Shown here: positions 1-10,441 of the stretch, piece by piece | Position numbering within the stretch: the stretch's first letter is position 1 | Layout of the letters: each line of letters opens with the position of its first letter | From: Nisaea acidiphila | GTDB lineage: Bacteria; Pseudomonadota; Alphaproteobacteria; Thalassobaculales; Thalassobaculaceae | Assembly: GCF_024662015.1 (NCBI RefSeq) | Contig: NZ_CP102480.1 | Location: 3,900,501 to 3,964,500 of the forward strand | DNA length: 64,000 nt | Reading direction: 5' to 3' | Notes under the pieces: generated by a model | The model's database searches: none | What the model was told of the DNA's origin: nothing | What the model saw: only the letters and a program-made list of their open reading frames with translations | Translations under genes and position numbers: made by a program

Positions 1-1164
1 CAGGATAATCAGGCCGAACCCGCCAAGAGTGACAAGGGCGCTCTGGATCGAGGCATTGGCATCCGCCATCGCTTCTTCTTCAGAGACGGAGAGGATGATT
101 TTCCAGTCGAGTCCGGGAAGGCTGACCTGCTCGAACCCGGCGATGACAGGAACGCCGATGTGATCTTTCGCGGCGAGCAGACCGTCCGTGCTGCCGAGGG
201 CCTGCGTTACGACGTCGCTGGACACAGTGGAACCGATGGCGAGATCCCCGGCGTTTTCCGGGACTGACCGCAATTGACCGGTTGACCCGATGAGGATGGT
301 TTCGGCCGTGTCGAAGCCGGCAACCTCCTTGTTCACGATCGCGTTTATGCGGTCGACAGGCATCTGGAAGGCAATGATGCCGATCAATTTGCCCTTGTCC
401 TTAAGAGGCGCCAGCAGGAAAGAGGCATCCTGATTGTATGAGGGCTCGTAGGGCTCGAAATCGACAAAGACAAGGTCGTCCGACTGATCTTGAATAATCT
501 TTTGAACAGCCTGTCCAAACGCCGAGGAGCTGTAAGGACCGTCGACGAAGGATGTACCGTAATCGAGCTCTTTGAAGACGGAGTAGACGATACGGCCTTT
601 CTTGGGCTCGAACAGAAAGATGTCGTAGAATTCGAACTCTTCCAGATATGCTTTGAAATACGGGTGATAGGCCGCATGGAGACTTGAGTATCGACTCGTA
701 TCGCCAGCGGTCATGAGGAGATGTTTCTCCCCGATTTTCTCGGGATTTCCTGAAATATAAAGGTGTTGTAGCTTCTCCGAAACCGGGTCGATCTTCATCC
801 ACCGGTCCAGATCGGCCGGCGTTGCCCCGGTCGTGTTTTCCTGTTGATAGAGATAACGCTGCTTCAGTTTCCCGGGTCGCACGGTCACGTCCTGGGATGA
901 ATCGAGTTCGTCAACAGCGGCCGTGAAAGCCTGCGTCGCATCCGTGACCACCGGGTTGATCGCGAGCGTGCGGGCAATGCTGAGAAGAGTTCCGAAGTAG
1001 GTTTCGACCATCTCTTTCTTGAGGCCGACAACCGAGACGATTTCCGCGCGAGCCGCATCTTCAGCCATGGTGTACATGCGGGAGATATCGAACACGGAGC
1101 TTACGGTCATGGGCAGGATGCCTGCCGCCAGCAACGCACCCATGATCTTGTGTTTGAACTTCAT
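1..1164 (-). CDS. Cache-domain chemoreceptor or sensor, 3' end cut by window edge
   Basis: The first 388 codons of a membrane sensor are present and the rest lies outside the window. The protein starts MKFKHKIMGALLAAGILP, giving a short cytoplasmic tail and a first membrane segment at about residues 5-22. A periplasmic region of about 340 residues follows. A second hydrophobic stretch (VTLGGFGLIIL) begins just before the cut. The segment before that second helix, with a LDWKIILSVSEEEA-type ending, is typical of the last strand of PDC/Cache ligand-binding domains in methyl-accepting chemotaxis proteins. The HAMP and signalling domains are not visible, so a histidine kinase or diguanylate cyclase with the same input domain remains possible. 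No strong ribosome-binding site precedes the ATG. Confidence 0.7.
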   Translation of the reverse strand, partial: MKFKHKIMGALLAAGILPMTVSSVFDISRMYTMAEDAARAEIVSVVGLKKEMVETYFGTLLSIARTLAINPVVTDATQAFTAAVDELDSSQDVTVRPGKLKQRYLYQQENTTGATPADLDRWMKIDPVSEKLQHLYISGNPEKIGEKHLLMTAGDTSRYSSLHAAYHPYFKAYLEEFEFYDIFLFEPKKGRIVYSVFKELDYGTSFVDGPYSSSAFGQAVQKIIQDQSDDLVFVDFEPYEPSYNQDASFLLAPLKDKGKLIGIIAFQMPVDRINAIVNKEVAGFDTAETILIGSTGQLRSVPENAGDLAIGSTVSSDVVTQALGSTDGLLAAKDHIGVPVIAGFEQVSLPGLDWKIILSVSEEEAMADANASIQSALVTLGGFGLIIL

Positions 1165-1400
1165 CGCCGATGAACCGCGTCAAAAATTTCCAAGCGTATC
1201 GACGTAGCAGATTTCGAGGTGGCGTTCACACGATATGTCGGCGCCCCTGAATTCCGTAAACCCGTCCGCGGTGGATGTGGAAGTCGGGCTCGATTTCGGC
1301 ACGCAAAGTCGCCCCGGAAAAGCTTTCGGTGGCTTTTGCGAGGGCAGTTGGGCGATGCTCCGTTAGTGACTGTTTTTGTTCCCAATCAACTGATTATCCA

Positions 1401-1769
1401 ATGACCAATCTAGTGCCCCTCACACTCTCTCCGACTTTCGCGCCGAACGAAAGCAACCCGCTGCCCGAGCGCCGCGTGGAGGGCAATCCCGTCTTCCGGA
1501 CCTGGGAGCTCGACTCCGCGCTCGCCGAATCCGGCAAATGGGGCTCGGTCCGTACCGGGATCTGGGAGGCGACGCCGGGGACTTAACGCGCGATCAAGGG
1601 CGAAAATTTCGAGTTTTGCTATATTCTTTCCGGACGCCTGCGCCTGACCGAAGACGGCGGCGAGATCCGGGAATACGCCGCCGGAGACAGCTTCATCATG
1701 AAGCCCGGTTTCTGCGGCAACTGGCAGACTCTGGAGACGGTTCGAAAGATCTGGGTCGTCGCGAGCTGA
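1401..1769 (+). pseudogene. Cupin-domain protein (DUF861/EutQ-like) interrupted by an in-frame stop
   Basis: Reading from the ATG at 1401 gives a typical small cupin of about 122 codons. An N-terminal part ends ...GIWEATPGT and is followed by TAA at 1584-1586. The same frame then continues with RAIKGENFEFCYILSGRL, an acidic/glycine turn, a PGF strand and the ending RKIWVVAS before TGA at 1767-1769. Both halves belong to one family and no frame change is needed, so this is a nonsense mutation (or a base-calling error) at a position usually held by an aromatic residue. Intact relatives are single-domain cupins of uncertain role, often beside amine or amino-acid catabolic genes. No good ribosome-binding site is seen, which also fits decay. 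Confidence 0.7.
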
Positions 1770-1974
1770 GCCGGCTGGCGTCTTGGTGGTGTGGCTGCCC
1801 GTAAGCAGCCACGGCGAATTCTTCTGCGTCATTGGCTGGAACTGCCGCCACCGCATCGTCGGCCCACTAAGCGATGTGGCGGAAAAACGGCAACAGGATG
1901 CGCAGGTATCTGGGCTTGATGCGAGTTGAAGGGATTGTCTCGTACTTGCCGCTTGAATAGTCGATTTCGGAGAA

Positions 1975-2048
1975 TGGCTGGGGGACCTGGATTCGAACCA
2001 GGACTGACGGAGTCAGAGTCCGCTGTTCTACCGTTAAACTATCCCCCA
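1975..2048 (-). tRNA. tRNA-Gln (anticodon CTG)
   Basis: The minus strand folds into a complete cloverleaf with encoded 3' CCA. The 7-bp acceptor stem pairs TGGGGGA with TCCCCCA, with discriminator G. The anticodon stem is GCGGA/TCCGT with loop CTCTGAC, which places CTG at 2016-2014. The T arm carries GGTTCGAATCC. CTG reads the CAG glutamine codon. The weak first acceptor pair (U-A) is a known glutamine tRNA feature. Confidence 0.95.
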
Positions 2049-2088
2049 ACGGGACCGGCGCGCGGTGCGCGCTCGCGGCAGGGGCCGG

Positions 2089-2117
2089 AAACTAGCTATC
2101 TTGCCGGGCGATGGCAA
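2089..2117 (-). promoter_or_regulatory. Candidate sigma70 promoter of tRNA-Gln
   Basis: On the minus strand TTGCCA (2117-2112) and TAGTTT (2094-2089) are separated by 17 bases. Transcription would start near 2082, about 34 bases before the tRNA 5' end. The match to consensus is partial. Confidence 0.35.
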
Positions 2118-2248
2118 GAGCGAATTTTCGACTTTACGCTCGGTGTTTCCGCAGACCGGGATTCCCGGCCGTGGATGCTCGACCTCCCTGGATCCCGAGC
2201 TTAGATTCGTAGCGGGAACAAGAAAGATGCAATAGCGGAGGACTGGGC

Positions 2249-3121
2249 ATGGAAGCGATGTCGGGACAAGTGCCGGCGCTCTATCGCCGGCGGATCGGGG
2301 AGGTCTTGGTCACGGCAATCTGTGACGGTTTTGTCGAGGCGCCTTTCGCGGCCCTGACAGGAATTGAGGAGGCGGAGGCCGAAGCGATCCTCAAGGCCGA
2401 GTTCCGCCCGACGCCGCCGCGCATTTCGGTCAATTGCTTCCTGCTGCAATCCGGTGACCGGACCGCGCTCGTCGATACCGGCGCCGGCGACACGATGGGG
2501 CCGAAGCTCGGCAAGCTGGCTTCGTTGCTCGCGAGCCTGGACCTCGCGCCGGGCGACGTGGACACCGTCCTTCTGACCCACATGCATCCGGACCATTCGA
2601 ACGGGCTGACTTCGCCCGGCGGCGAAAGGCTGTTTCCGGCGGCCGAGATCGTGGTCGAGGAAAAGGATGTCGACCACTGGTTCGACGACGGTGCCCGGTC
2701 ACGGGTCGATGAAAGCAAGCAGACCCGCTATTTCGACGAGGCGCGGCGCCAGATCGCGCCTTATCAGGACCGCCGCAAGTCGCCCGGCAAGGACAGCTTC
2801 CCCGGGGTCAGCGCGGTGCCGCTCCACGGGCACACGCCGGGTCATACAGGCTATCTCGTCGAGTCGGACGGGGAGGCCTTGCTGATCTGGGGCGATATCT
2901 TTCATGTTCCCGATATTCAGGTCCGCCATCCCGGTGTCGCGATGGCGATGGACTCCGACCAGCAGGCCGCGATCGCCGCGCGCCGCCGGGCGCTCGACAT
3001 GGCGGCTGCCGACCGGCTCTTGGTCGCGGGTATGCACCATCATTTCCCAGGTTTCGCTCACATCGTGGGGGCCGGGGATGGCTATCGGCTGATCCCGGAA
3101 TCCTGGGCTTTTGAGGCCTGA
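2249..3121 (+). CDS. MBL-fold metallo-hydrolase
   Basis: A 290-residue metallo-beta-lactamase-fold hydrolase of the group that includes lactonases such as AttM/AiiB. The zinc motif HMHPDH lies at residues 111-116 (H111, H113, D115, H116). A downstream GHTPGHTG segment near residue 195 supplies the next histidine ligand, an aspartate follows in the GDIFH strand, and a late MHHHFPG segment supplies the last. The N-terminal VDTGAGD strand is also typical of the fold. GCGGAGGA stands about 8 bases before the ATG. A second in-frame ATG three codons later is an alternative start. The gene stands alone, so the substrate (lactone, ester or thioester) cannot be deduced. Confidence 0.85.
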   Translation: MEAMSGQVPALYRRRIGEVLVTAICDGFVEAPFAALTGIEEAEAEAILKAEFRPTPPRISVNCFLLQSGDRTALVDTGAGDTMGPKLGKLASLLASLDLAPGDVDTVLLTHMHPDHSNGLTSPGGERLFPAAEIVVEEKDVDHWFDDGARSRVDESKQTRYFDEARRQIAPYQDRRKSPGKDSFPGVSAVPLHGHTPGHTGYLVESDGEALLIWGDIFHVPDIQVRHPGVAMAMDSDQQAAIAARRRALDMAAADRLLVAGMHHHFPGFAHIVGAGDGYRLIPESWAFEA

Positions 3122-3267
3122 TTTCTTGAATCTCCCGCGTCTGAATGCGGGTTTATTCATACTTTATAAACTTTAGGCGAATATAACCCTTTGACTCGAT
3201 TTTAGCGAAAATGCCGTATATCTCCTGAGTGCTTCTCGGAGATGGCGGAAGTCAAGGGTTAACGGTC

Positions 3268-4245
3268 ATGAAGCAGGTCCTCGTGCTGGGCGCCGGCGGG
3301 TTTATCGGAAGTCACCTGGTGACGCGCCTGAAGAGCGAAGGGTGCTGGGTTCGCGGCGTGGATCTGAAGTATCCGCGCTATAGCCCTTCCGCGGCCGATG
3401 AGTTTGTAATCGCGGATCTGCGCGAGCCGGCCAATGTGCGTGACGCGTTGGACCGTCCGTTCGACGAGGTCTACCAGCTTGCCGCCGATATGGGCGGTGC
3501 GGGTTTCGTATTTACCGGCGCACATGACGCCGAGATCATGCACAACTCGGCGATGATCAATCTGAATGTCGCCGATGCGGCCGCCAAGAGGGGGATTCGC
3601 CGGATCTTCTATTCCTCGTCGGCCTGCATTTATCCGCGTGAGAACCAGACCGATCCGCAAGATCCGAATTGCAGGGAAGACAGCGCCTATCCGGCAAATC
3701 CCGACAGCGAATACGGCTGGGAAAAACTGTTCAGCGAGCGGATGTTTCTCTCCTTCGCGCGGAATTTCGGGCTGGAGATGCGGATCGCCCGGTTCCACAA
3801 CATATTCGGCCCGGAAGGATCCTGGAACGACGGCCGCGAGAAGGCGCCTGCCGCGATCTGCCGGAAGGTCGCCGAGGCGCGCGACGGTGGCGAAATCGAG
3901 ATCTGGGGCGACGGGGAGCAGACACGCTCTTTCCTCTATATCGACGAGTGTCTCGACGGTGTGTTGCGCCTGACACGCTCGGACTTCGCCGGACCGGTGA
4001 ATATCGGTTCGGACGAGATGGTCAGCATCAACCGGCTGGTGGACATGACCAGCGAGATCGCAGGCAAGACGCTGCGCCGCAAACACGTCCCGGGACCGGT
4101 CGGGGTGCGAGGACGCAATTCGGACAATGCGCTTATCGGCCGTGAGCTCGGCTGGGCACCGGCGGCACCGCTGCGCGATGGGCTTGTCTCGACCTACCGC
4201 TGGATCGCCGGGCGGGTCGACAGCGGCGAAGCGGACGCGGCCTGA
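3268..4245 (+). CDS. GDP-mannose 3,5-epimerase-like NAD-dependent epimerase
   Basis: A 325-residue extended short-chain epimerase. The dinucleotide loop GAGGFIGS is at residues 8-15 and the catalytic YxxxK at Y149/K153. It matches the plant GDP-D-mannose 3',5'-epimerase (GME) subfamily much better than generic GalE enzymes. The signature pieces are LAADMGG (71-77), SSACIYP around C120, RFHNIFGP (175-182), REKAPAA (190-196, with K192) and FIDEC-like and NIGSDEM segments later. C120 and K192 correspond to the acid/base pair described for the Arabidopsis enzyme. GME converts GDP-mannose to GDP-L-galactose or GDP-L-gulose. The ATG at 3268 is preferred because the Rossmann strand begins directly after it. 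An upstream in-frame start at 3229 would add 13 poorly conserved residues. No other nucleotide-sugar gene is adjacent. Confidence 0.8.
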   Translation: MKQVLVLGAGGFIGSHLVTRLKSEGCWVRGVDLKYPRYSPSAADEFVIADLREPANVRDALDRPFDEVYQLAADMGGAGFVFTGAHDAEIMHNSAMINLNVADAAAKRGIRRIFYSSSACIYPRENQTDPQDPNCREDSAYPANPDSEYGWEKLFSERMFLSFARNFGLEMRIARFHNIFGPEGSWNDGREKAPAAICRKVAEARDGGEIEIWGDGEQTRSFLYIDECLDGVLRLTRSDFAGPVNIGSDEMVSINRLVDMTSEIAGKTLRRKHVPGPVGVRGRNSDNALIGRELGWAPAAPLRDGLVSTYRWIAGRVDSGEADAA

Positions 4246-4403
4246 GCGTCTGTGCCTCCTGTCCGTTCTGGATCCGGCGCATTCAAGAGAAAATGAAATC
4301 GTGCGGCGTCTCCGGCAGTAGGCAAGCCAAGTCAATGTGACTACACTCATCGTTGAAACAGCCGACGGTAAATCCGAAGGCGCAAAATTTTGGGTGAATC
4401 ACC

Positions 4404-5525
4404 ATGTCCGCCGGCCGATCGACGTCGATACGCCGGGGAGGTCGTTCGACGGTGAACGATCAGGGGCGGGGAGAGTTTACGCGGGCACTTTCGCGGAGCT
4501 CGGCCCCGAAACCGTCGAACGGCGCTGTCCGCCGTTCCAACGGGGCAGGCCAGGAGCCTGTTCTGGCGGCCCTCGATTTAGGCACCAACAATTGCCGACT
4601 GCTGATTGCGGTCCCGTCCGGTTCGGGATTTCGGGTCATTGACGCATTTTCCCGCATCGTGCGCCTCGGGCAGGGCCTGCAGAAACACCGGAAGCTCTCC
4701 GAGGACGCGATGGAGCGAACGCTCCAGGCCTTGAAGATCTGCGCCCGCAAGATGGCAAAACGGAAAGTGACGCTGTCCCGTGTCGTGGCGACGGAGGCGT
4801 GCCGCCAGGCCCGCAATTGCGACGACTTCCTTGAGAGGGTTGCGGCCGAAACCGAACTCGACATCGAAATCATCTCGACGCGCGAGGAAGCCGAGCTGGC
4901 GCTTGCCGGCTGTGTACCGCTATTCGATCCGGAAATTCCAAACGCGCTGGTTTTCGATATCGGGGGTGGGAGCACCGAACTCGTCTGGCATCGGCGTGAA
5001 GAAAGGGAAACCCGGCGCAACGGAAGGGGCGCTCTGGATGCGATTTCTCTGCCGTTCGGCGTCGTGACGCTTGCGGAGCGCCATGGCGGCGACCGGTTCG
5101 ATCGGGCCACCTATCGGCGGATGGTGGACGAATCCCGGTCTGCCCTCGACGCCTTCGAGGCCCGTTTCGACATCGGCGCGGCGATCCGGGACGGTGCCGT
5201 GCAGATGGTCGGAACCTCCGGGACCGTGACCACGCTTGCCGGCATCCGCATGAGGCTGCGGCGCTACGACCGGGATCGGGTGGACGGCACCTATCTCGAT
5301 TTTGGGGAGATGGAGGAGATCGCCGAGCGGCTCGCGTCCGTCGGGTTCGACGAACGCGCGGCGATGCCCTGTATAGGACAGGAACGCGCGGACCTCGTGG
5401 TTGCCGGGTGTGCCATCCTTCAAGGGATCTGCGAGCGGTGGCCCGTGGGCCGGCTCCGGGTGGCCGACCGGGGGCTTCGCGAAGGAATTTTGTTCGATTT
5501 GCTTGAGCGCGCGGCGGGCCATTAG
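4404..5525 (+). CDS. Ppx/GppA family phosphatase
   Basis: A 373-residue protein of the exopolyphosphatase / guanosine pentaphosphate phosphatase family (ASKHA fold). The first phosphate loop ALDLGTNNCRLL is at 56-67, the catalytic glutamate region TREEAE at 159-164, the second phosphate loop VFDIGGGSTELV at 183-194, and a GTSGTVTTLAG loop near 270. The first 50 residues are arginine- and serine-rich and probably disordered, so a later start is possible. It lacks the C-terminal HD-like domain of E. coli Ppx. It lies 48 bases before rlmE, a pairing common in alphaproteobacteria. Sequence does not separate Ppx from GppA activity. Confidence 0.85.
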   Translation: MSAGRSTSIRRGGRSTVNDQGRGEFTRALSRSSAPKPSNGAVRRSNGAGQEPVLAALDLGTNNCRLLIAVPSGSGFRVIDAFSRIVRLGQGLQKHRKLSEDAMERTLQALKICARKMAKRKVTLSRVVATEACRQARNCDDFLERVAAETELDIEIISTREEAELALAGCVPLFDPEIPNALVFDIGGGSTELVWHRREERETRRNGRGALDAISLPFGVVTLAERHGGDRFDRATYRRMVDESRSALDAFEARFDIGAAIRDGAVQMVGTSGTVTTLAGIRMRLRRYDRDRVDGTYLDFGEMEEIAERLASVGFDERAAMPCIGQERADLVVAGCAILQGICERWPVGRLRVADRGLREGILFDLLERAAGH

Positions 5526-5573
5526 CTCCCGGCCGCTTGACGCCGCCGCCGCTTCCGGCGCACTAAGGCGGCC

Positions 5574-6341
5574 ATGACGAACAAACGCGGCGGACGGCGC
5601 GGCGGGCGCGGCTCTGGGTCCCGGATGACCAGCGTCGAGCTCAAGAATGCGCGCCGGCATAAACCTTCCTCGCAGCGCTGGCTCCGGCGTCAGCTCAACG
5701 ACCCCTATGTGGCCGAGGCGCAAAAGCTCGGCTACCGCTCCCGCGCAGCCTTCAAGCTGCTGCAGCTCGACGAGAAATTCCGCTTTCTGAAACCGGGCCA
5801 GAAGGTTGTCGATCTCGGCGCCGCGCCAGGTGGCTGGACGCAGATCGCGGTCCCCGCTGTCGGCGCCGACAAGGGGAAGGGAACGGTCGTCGGCATTGAT
5901 CTGCTTGAGATGGAGCCGGTCCCCGGCGCGGATCTCTTCCAGGGCGATTTCATGACCGACGAGGGGCTGGCCGCGCTGCGTGCCCGGATGGACGGTCCGG
6001 TCGATGTGGTGCTGAGCGACATGGCTGCTTCGACGACCGGCCACGCGCCCACCGATCACCTGCGGACCGCCGCGCTCTGCGAGGCTGCGTTCGAATTCGC
6101 CGTCGAAGTGCTGGCCGAGGGCGGAACTTTCGTCGCCAAGGTCTTCAAGGGCGGGAGCGAGCAGGAGATGCTCCGGCGCATGAAGCTCGCCTTTAGCGCG
6201 GTGCGTCACGCGAAACCCGCGGCGAGCCGTCCGGAATCGCCGGAAGCCTATGTCGTTTGTACGGGGTTTCGGGGATTGCCCGAGAGCGAGCGAAATCAAG
6301 ACGCAGTGGCGGAGGACGAGGATGACGGATCTGACGGTTAA
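5574..6341 (+). CDS. rlmE: 23S rRNA 2'-O-ribose U2552 methyltransferase RlmE
   Basis: A 255-residue FtsJ/RrmJ methyltransferase, which methylates U2552 in the A-loop of the large ribosomal subunit. The K-D-K-E catalytic tetrad is complete: K61, D149 (in VLSDMAA), K189 (in FVAKVFKGG) and E221. The SAM-binding motif VDLGAAPGGW lies at 79-88. Compared with the E. coli enzyme it has about 23 extra N-terminal residues rich in Arg and Gly (RGGRRGGRG), likely an added RNA-binding tail, and an acidic C-terminus. It follows a Ppx/GppA gene, and its last 20 bases overlap the next gene. Confidence 0.93.
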   Translation: MTNKRGGRRGGRGSGSRMTSVELKNARRHKPSSQRWLRRQLNDPYVAEAQKLGYRSRAAFKLLQLDEKFRFLKPGQKVVDLGAAPGGWTQIAVPAVGADKGKGTVVGIDLLEMEPVPGADLFQGDFMTDEGLAALRARMDGPVDVVLSDMAASTTGHAPTDHLRTAALCEAAFEFAVEVLAEGGTFVAKVFKGGSEQEMLRRMKLAFSAVRHAKPAASRPESPEAYVVCTGFRGLPESERNQDAVAEDEDDGSDG

Positions 6342-6735
6342 CGTCGTCGACGGCGAAACCGACGGTCTCTACGAGCTCGATCAACGGCTGGTGGCCTTCA
6401 ACCGCGAGCGGTCCGACTGGGGCAGCCGTTATTTCACTGTCGAGATCCGCGATGCGGATAACGGCTTGCGTGGCGGTGCGGGCGCGCGGGTCAATCTGGG
6501 CGTGGTCGAAGTCTCGACACTCTGGCTGGATGGCGAATTGCGAGGTGGAGGAACGGGCCGGCATATCGTCGATGCCGTCATCGCCGAGGGCCGCCGGCTG
6601 GGCGCCAGCCGGATCCTTCTGGACACATACGATTTTCAAGCGCGTGATTTCTACGAAGCGCTCGGGTTTACCGTTTTCGGGACGCTCGATTACCCGAGCG
6701 GGAACAGCCGCTTTTACCTTTCCCGCGACATCTGA
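6322..6735 (+). CDS. GNAT family N-acetyltransferase
   Basis: A 137-residue GNAT protein. The acetyl-CoA loop region is LRGGGTGRHIVDAVI at about residues 73-87. The C-terminal strand and helix DFYEALGFTVFGTL at about 113-126 are typical of the fold. ATG 6322 is chosen because GGAGGACGAGG stands just before it. It overlaps the end of rlmE by 20 bases, so the two are probably translationally coupled. The substrate is unknown. Confidence 0.8.
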   Translation: MTDLTVNVVDGETDGLYELDQRLVAFNRERSDWGSRYFTVEIRDADNGLRGGAGARVNLGVVEVSTLWLDGELRGGGTGRHIVDAVIAEGRRLGASRILLDTYDFQARDFYEALGFTVFGTLDYPSGNSRFYLSRDI

Positions 6736-6814
6736 CTTGCCACGCGCCGTTCGCGCTGCATCTTCTAGATTCCCATCCGAGACCGATTCTCCGATCCGCT
6801 AAGGAACAGTATTC

Positions 6815-7381
6815 ATGAGCAAGGCCAAGATCCTGGTTTTCGCCGGTAGCGCGCGCGAAGCTTCCCTCAATAAGAAACTCGCATCGGCCGGAGCGGCGGC
6901 CGTCCGCCGGGCGGGCGGCGACGCGGCGCTGATCGACCTCAACGATTATCCGGCCCCGATCTATCATGGTGACGATGAGGCCGAGCATGGCCTGCCGGAG
7001 AACATCCTCATCCTGAAGAGGATGATCGCCGAGCATGACGGGCTGATGATTGCGACGCCGGAATATAACGGCTTCGTGCCGCCGCTCCTGGTCAATACCT
7101 TCAGCTGGGTGTCGCGGAAGTCGGATAAAGGCGGTCCTGAGGATGTGCTGAAATCCAAGCATGTCGCAATTATGGCGGCCTCGCCGGGCCGACTTGGCGG
7201 CGTGCGCGTGATCCCGCGGCTGCGCGATTGCCTTTGCGAGCTTGGCTGTGTGCCGGTCCAGGGGTTCGTCACCGTACCGGCGGCGGGCAGTGCCTTCAGC
7301 GCCGATGGCGACCTTGCCGACGATACGGCGCAGAAGGGACTCGATTCCCTTGCAGCGCGTCTGGTGGCTGCCGCCGGGTAG
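6815..7381 (+). CDS. NADPH-dependent FMN reductase
   Basis: A 188-residue flavodoxin-like reductase. The phosphate-binding loop GSAREASLN is at residues 11-19 and the family motif ATPEYNGFVPP near residues 86-96. A GRLGG stretch at about 128-132 helps bind the flavin. Members reduce FMN, quinones, azo dyes or chromate with NAD(P)H. Nothing in the context fixes the acceptor: upstream is a GNAT gene and downstream the independent guaB promoter. Length is normal for the family. Confidence 0.85.
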   Translation: MSKAKILVFAGSAREASLNKKLASAGAAAVRRAGGDAALIDLNDYPAPIYHGDDEAEHGLPENILILKRMIAEHDGLMIATPEYNGFVPPLLVNTFSWVSRKSDKGGPEDVLKSKHVAIMAASPGRLGGVRVIPRLRDCLCELGCVPVQGFVTVPAAGSAFSADGDLADDTAQKGLDSLAARLVAAAG

Positions 7382-7445
7382 GTCACTGCGGTGACGCCGC
7401 ATGGCAGCGTTGCACAATCGTCACGATACGGCCGCCACTTCTCGC

Positions 7446-8964
<1,519 letters not shown>

Positions 8965-8969
8965 CGCCC

Positions 8970-8988
8970 CGGGCGCCGTCGGCGCCCG
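8970..8988 (+). terminator. GC-rich hairpin after guaB
   Basis: CGGGCGCC and GGCGCCCG form a perfect 8-bp stem around a GTC loop directly after the guaB stop codon. There is no run of T beyond a short CTCTTT, so termination is probably partial and some transcription may continue into the methyltransferase gene. Confidence 0.4.
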
Positions 8989-9011
8989 GCGCTCTTTGAA
9001 AGAACAGTCCC

Positions 9012-10349
9012 ATGACCCCTGCGGCCCGTCTGCTTGCCGCAATCGAGATCCTTGAGGAGGCCGACGCCGATCCGCGTCCGGTCGACCGCGTTCTCGAAGG
9101 CTATTTCCGTCAGCGCCGCTATGCCGGCTCCAAAGACCGGCACGCGATCCGCGAGCGCGTCTTCGGAATACTGCGCCGGCTGGCCCGGATCGACTGGCAC
9201 CTGTCCCGCAGCAATGTCGTGGAACGGCCGACGGCGCGGCTGCGGGTGCTTGCGGACTTGCTGCTGACGGACGAACTGACGGCGAAGGCGGCGGGCGAAC
9301 TCTTCTCCGGAGAGCGTCACGCGCCGGCAGCGTTCGGCGAGACCGAGACCCGTGTGCTCTCGGCTCTCAAGGGCGCGACGCTCGACGGTTCGCCAGATAT
9401 GCCGGCGTCCGTCCGGGTCGAGACCCCGGACTGGGTCTATGACCGTCTTGAGCCGGTTCTTGGCGACGACCGGGATGCCGCCCTTCTGGCGATGGGCGCG
9501 GAAGCGCCGTTCGATCTCCGGATCAACCCATTGCACAAGGCGGACCGGGAAGCGGTACGCGAGGGGCTCGAGAAACAGGGCCTCGTGACGGAACCGACTC
9601 CGTTCTCGCCGTTCGGACTACGCTCGAAAGAGCGCAAGCCGATTGACGCTCTGAAGCTGTTCAAGGACGGGCTGATCGAGGTCCAGGACGAAGGGGCGCA
9701 GATCGCCGCCCTGCTGCTCGGCGCCGCGCCCGGCATGCAGGTCGCGGATTACTGCGCGGGCGCCGGCGGCAAGACGCTGGTGCTCGGCGGCCTTATGGAA
9801 AACAAGGGGCGCGTGCTCGCCCTCGACACCTCCAAAGGCCGGCTGGAGCGCTGCGGCGTCCGCACGCGGCGCGCGGGCCTGCACAATGTCGAGCGTCACG
9901 AGTTGGCGGAAGGCAGCGACCGCCGCGTGAAGCGGCTTGCGGGCAAGTTCGATCGGGTCATGGTCGACGCCCCCTGTTCCGGTACCGGTACCTGGCGCCG
10001 GAACCCGGATGCGCGCTGGCGCTATACCGAAGAGGATCTGGCGGAGCTGACGGCGTTGCAGGCGGTGATCCTGCAGCGCGGCGCGCGTCTGGTGAAGACG
10101 GGCGGGCGTCTTGCCTATGTCACCTGCTCTTTGCTGCCGGAGGAGAACGAGGGCGTGGTCGACGCCTTCCTCGCCGAGCGCGGCGACGAGTTCCGCAGCC
10201 TCGATATCGCCGAAGTCTGGAACGAGACCGTCATTCCGCTCGGTGGCGGGGCGTGCCCGGGCGAGGGATCGCGCCTCCGGCTCTATCCGCATCGCCACAA
10301 TACCGACGGATTCTTCGTGCAAATACTGGAACGTATTCCCGCCGAGTGA
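9012..10349 (+). CDS. rsmB: RsmB/NOP-type RNA cytosine-5 methyltransferase
   Basis: A 445-residue class I SAM methyltransferase of the RsmB (Sun)/NOP2 family, which in E. coli makes m5C967 in 16S rRNA. The C-terminal half has the SAM motif VADYCAGAGGKTL (about 243-255), motif IV with the first cysteine in DAPCSGTGTWRRNP (about 320) and motif VI with the catalytic cysteine in YVTCSLLPEEN (about 370). The N-terminal part, about 150 residues, is helical and sits where RsmB has its NusB-like domain, but similarity there is weak. It lies between guaB and guaA. Other NOP-family targets cannot be excluded. Confidence 0.82.
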   Translation: MTPAARLLAAIEILEEADADPRPVDRVLEGYFRQRRYAGSKDRHAIRERVFGILRRLARIDWHLSRSNVVERPTARLRVLADLLLTDELTAKAAGELFSGERHAPAAFGETETRVLSALKGATLDGSPDMPASVRVETPDWVYDRLEPVLGDDRDAALLAMGAEAPFDLRINPLHKADREAVREGLEKQGLVTEPTPFSPFGLRSKERKPIDALKLFKDGLIEVQDEGAQIAALLLGAAPGMQVADYCAGAGGKTLVLGGLMENKGRVLALDTSKGRLERCGVRTRRAGLHNVERHELAEGSDRRVKRLAGKFDRVMVDAPCSGTGTWRRNPDARWRYTEEDLAELTALQAVILQRGARLVKTGGRLAYVTCSLLPEENEGVVDAFLAERGDEFRSLDIAEVWNETVIPLGGGACPGEGSRLRLYPHRHNTDGFFVQILERIPAE

Positions 10350-10441
10350 ATACGTCGCGGCTTTGTCCGGCCTTTGGGCTTTTTATCGACGTCATCTCTC
10401 ACTTATCATTCGAGTGGGAGCATTGCGCTGAAGGGAAAGCC

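Noticed and set aside
1219-1404. Possible small gene upstream of the cupin pseudogene
   Set aside because: Overlapping frames of equal quality, no ribosome-binding site and no family resemblance.
4920-6299. Open frame of 459 codons antisense to ppx and rlmE
   Set aside because: Shadow of two clear genes, no motifs.
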